Source: Methanosarcinales archaeon
GTDB lineage: Archaea > Halobacteriota > Methanosarcinia > Methanosarcinales > Methanocomedenaceae
NCBI GenBank assembly: GCA_030666885.1
Contig: DAOUWY010000110.1
Span: 1-6,505, forward strand
Direction: 5' to 3'
DNA: 6,505 bases
Part shown: piece by piece, positions 4,899-6,505 of the stretch
Layout of the letters: the number at the start of each line of letters is the position of its first letter
Position numbering within the stretch: position 1 is the first letter of the stretch
Position numbers and translations under genes: made by a program
Notes under the pieces: model-generated
Told to the model about the DNA's origin: nothing
Database searches by the model: none
The model's input: only the letters and a program-made list of their open reading frames with translations

Positions 4899-6251
4899 AT
4901 GGCAGAAATATATCCCGGCCCTGATATCAGGTCACTGCTGATCCAACTGGGCTACAATGAAGCATCGATACAGGATATCCAGAATGGCCTCAATACGTTG
5001 TTCAGGGAAACAGGATTCCCTGAAATTAAAAGATCATTTTTTTATGCCAGGCAGAAAAAGGACATAACACGACTGGTGGATTCTTTAAAGAAGTTGATGG
5101 TTTCACTGGAAGACAAAGGCTTCTTCCGGCCAGATATTCCCCAGCCGCTACTTAAGCTTCTTGTGAACGGCCTGAACCTGGAAAACGAGGATATTTTTGC
5201 GATCCTTGACAGGTCAGGTATACCTGATGAAATAAAAAGAAGTGAAAAGGAATTCCTTGTTTCATGTGCCGCCTTAACCCAGCTTGGTTATATTCTTATA
5301 AAAAATATGATGGATGGAGTAAAAACGCTCAGTGCCGGATGCCATGTATGTATCATGATCGATAGTTTTTCGCCAGGTTCAATGATGTTCATTGATTTCA
5401 GCCTGGATTCGATCAGGGAAATAAATGTCAGGCATACATATGAGTGCCGGGATAATTTATATTTCCTTAAAGATATAGACGAAATACCTGGAATGGATGA
5501 AGAGACATTTGGTTTTTTAACCGAATATTACTCATTCTTCCAGGTGACCACAGATATTGGTCTTAGTCATATTATCCATAATAACCTGGGTATTGCCTAT
5601 GATACAACTGGCATGTACAGGGAAGCCTTCACAGAGTTTGGGGAAGCCCTCAAACTTGATCAGGATTATATTGAAGCCCACAATAACCTGGCTGTGATCT
5701 ATGACAGGATAGGCATGAATGAAAAAGCTATAGGGGAACTCCGGGAGGTATTAAGGCTCAACCCTGGATACACAGAGGGACACAGCAACCTTGCACATGT
5801 TTTTACCGGGATGGGGCGCTTGCGTGAGGCGATCTCAGAGTTTGAAAAAGCCCTGGTGCTTGATCCGGGCTATGTGCCGGCACATAATAGTCTGGGCCAC
5901 ATCTTTACCGGACAACAGAAATACCAGGAGGCAGTAAAGGAATTCCAGGAAGCTATCAGGCTTGACCCCGGATATGTCCTGGCCCGTAATAATCTTGGAC
6001 ATGTCTATTTAGAGCTTGAAAAGTATGAGGATGCGATAAAGGAGTTTGAGCAGGTCACAAAGCTGGATCCAGGGTTTATCGAGGGACATCAGGGTATGGG
6101 ATTGGCCTGTTATAACAAGGGCAGATATGACAGGGCAGCCCACGCCTGGGCAAGGGCGGTCTACCTTAAACCGGAATTGATGAACAGCGTACCTGATAAG
6201 TTGAAACTCAAGGTGAACATGGGCATTTCAAGGCTTAGGTTCTCAAAATGA
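4899..6251 (+). CDS. TPR-repeat protein with an unrecognised N-terminal domain
   Basis: The protein has 450 residues, no signal peptide and no clear membrane segment, so it is probably cytosolic. The C-terminal half is six tandem tetratricopeptide repeats (about 224-429) with an exact 34-residue period. The helix-B end motif recurs as LDQDY (253), LNPGY (287), LDPGY (321), LDPGY (355), LDPGF (389) and LKPEL (423), and NNLG/NNLA/SNLA/NSLG mark the helix-A starts. A short basic tail follows (VPDKLKLK to RLRFSK). Residues 1-220 match no family I know. They look like a globular alpha/beta region, with helices in 10-135, then a hydrophobic beta-rich stretch around 145-170 (HVCIMIDS, MMFIDFSL) that includes C148 and C151. 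TPR arrays usually bind partner proteins, so a scaffold or adaptor role is likely, with the N-terminal domain as effector; that is inference. An in-frame stop just upstream fixes the start. The gene appears monocistronic. Confidence 0.85.
   Translation: MAEIYPGPDIRSLLIQLGYNEASIQDIQNGLNTLFRETGFPEIKRSFFYARQKKDITRLVDSLKKLMVSLEDKGFFRPDIPQPLLKLLVNGLNLENEDIFAILDRSGIPDEIKRSEKEFLVSCAALTQLGYILIKNMMDGVKTLSAGCHVCIMIDSFSPGSMMFIDFSLDSIREINVRHTYECRDNLYFLKDIDEIPGMDEETFGFLTEYYSFFQVTTDIGLSHIIHNNLGIAYDTTGMYREAFTEFGEALKLDQDYIEAHNNLAVIYDRIGMNEKAIGELREVLRLNPGYTEGHSNLAHVFTGMGRLREAISEFEKALVLDPGYVPAHNSLGHIFTGQQKYQEAVKEFQEAIRLDPGYVLARNNLGHVYLELEKYEDAIKEFEQVTKLDPGFIEGHQGMGLACYNKGRYDRAAHAWARAVYLKPELMNSVPDKLKLKVNMGISRLRFSK
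5571..6185 (+). repeat. Six tandem TPR coding units, 102-base period
   Basis: The TPR region of the preceding gene repeats every 34 codons. Sequences around GGATAT, GAAGC and AATAACCT recur at related positions, but the units have diverged at DNA level. The regular period with no inserted residues suggests a continuous superhelix produced by internal duplication. Confidence 0.7.
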
Positions 6252-6288
6252 AATTAACTGCAAACCGATTCGCAGTCAAAGTAAAAGA

Positions 6289-6336
6289 TATATAAAATCC
6301 ATGTCTTCTTCAATATATGAATATTAAGAATGAGGA
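6289..6336 (+). promoter_or_regulatory. Promoter and ribosome binding site of the lipoprotein gene
   Basis: TATATAAAA (6289-6297) is the clearest TATA-like box in the window. Standard archaeal spacing puts transcription start near 6319. An SD-like GAGGA (6332-6336) lies seven bases before an in-frame TTG at 6344. Taken together they predict a leader of about 25 bases and a TTG start. The in-frame ATG at 6317 would sit at or just before the predicted transcript end. Confidence 0.5.
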
Positions 6337-6343
6337 TATCAAA

Positions 6344-6505
6344 TTGATAAAGAAATCAACAATCCGGTTAATTGTCATGATGATCATTACTTCACTAATT
6401 ATGCTGAGCGGATGTACACAAGGTCCCAGTCCAGCTAAAGATTCAGATTCAAACACAGATTCAAACACAGATTCAGACACAGATTCAGACACAGATTCAA
6501 ACACA
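6344..6505 (+). CDS. Predicted lipoprotein with Asp/Ser/Thr repeat linker, 3' end beyond the window
   Basis: The frame is open to the right edge (54 codons seen). With the TTG start at 6344, the N-terminus has basic residues (K3, K4, R8), a hydrophobic core (about 9-21, LIVMMIITSLIML) and a lipobox LSGC with cysteine at residue 24. This predicts export, lipidation and surface anchoring. After the cysteine comes a short Pro/Ser segment and then a repeat of D-S-(N/D)-T, a flexible acidic linker of the kind often found between a lipid anchor and an extracellular domain. The functional domain is outside the window, so no role can be given. The alternative ATG at 6317 would add nine residues (MNIKNEDIK) before the basic region. 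I prefer the TTG because of its well-placed SD and more typical signal peptide, but leaderless use of the ATG remains possible. Confidence 0.75.
   Translation, partial: MIKKSTIRLIVMMIITSLIMLSGCTQGPSPAKDSDSNTDSNTDSDTDSDTDSNT
6446..6505 (+). repeat. 12-base tandem repeat within the lipoprotein gene
   Basis: Five consecutive units GATTCA(A/G)ACACA follow a half unit at 6440-6445 and run to the edge of the window, so the array may be longer. Each unit encodes Asp-Ser-(Asn/Asp)-Thr, and units differ only by one A/G change in the order A, A, G, G, A. The period is a multiple of three, so gain or loss of units would change linker length without shifting the frame. Confidence 0.9.

Noticed and set aside
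6257..6276. Hairpin ACTGC/GCAGT after the TPR gene as a terminator
   Set aside because: The stem is only five base pairs with a ten-base loop and no T-run follows, so it is too weak to call.
6310..6504. A minus-strand frame rich in SVSES/SVFES repeats
   Set aside because: It is the reverse reading of the 12-base repeat in the lipoprotein gene, which on the plus strand has an SD, a signal peptide and a lipobox.
6440..6505. CRISPR-like array
   Set aside because: The 12-base units are directly adjacent with no spacers, and they are in frame with a coding sequence.

Overview
The window looks like a chromosomal segment of a euryarchaeon, most likely a methanogen or methanotroph of the Methanosarcinales/ANME-2 type. 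This rests on an archaeal-type tRNA pseudouridine-54 methyltransferase (TrmY), an archaeal COG1340-type coiled-coil protein, a CooC-like carbon monoxide dehydrogenase (CODH) maturation ATPase, TATA-like boxes about 25-30 bases before starts that often lack a Shine-Dalgarno (SD) site, and AT-rich intergenic gaps between moderately GC-rich genes. The lineage is an inference; no rRNA or other phylogenetic marker is present.

Layout. Bases 1-698 (minus) hold the first 232 codons of an AAA_14-type ATPase that continues beyond the left edge. It has its own TATA box and an operator-like dyad at its start. Bases 699-1220 contain no convincing gene, but a stretch at about 836-1207 is bounded by imperfect terminal inverted repeats and looks like a degraded or non-autonomous insertion. 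On the minus strand, a metallophosphoesterase (2634 to 2002) and a CooC-like ATPase (1982 to 1221) are 19 bases apart and form a probable operon. TrmY (2700-3308, plus) diverges from the phosphoesterase across a 65-base promoter region. It converges on a COG1340 coiled-coil gene (4189 to 3329, minus), whose stop codon lies inside a terminator hairpin. That gene has a long structured leader. Bases 4332-4898 carry no convincing gene but contain a perfect dyad and a larger inverted-repeat region. A six-repeat TPR protein with an unrecognised N-terminal half occupies 4899-6251 (plus). The window ends inside a predicted lipoprotein gene (from 6344, plus) whose post-lipobox region is a 12-base tandem repeat.

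How the genes relate. Most are housekeeping or accessory single genes rather than one system. The phosphoesterase-cooC pair is the only probable operon. CooC would serve Ni insertion into CODH, and the phosphoesterase's role there is unknown. TrmY acts on tRNA. I see no defence system, CRISPR array or secondary-metabolite cluster. The least explained parts are the TPR protein's N-terminal domain, the structured leader of the coiled-coil gene, and the inverted-repeat region at 4554-4706.
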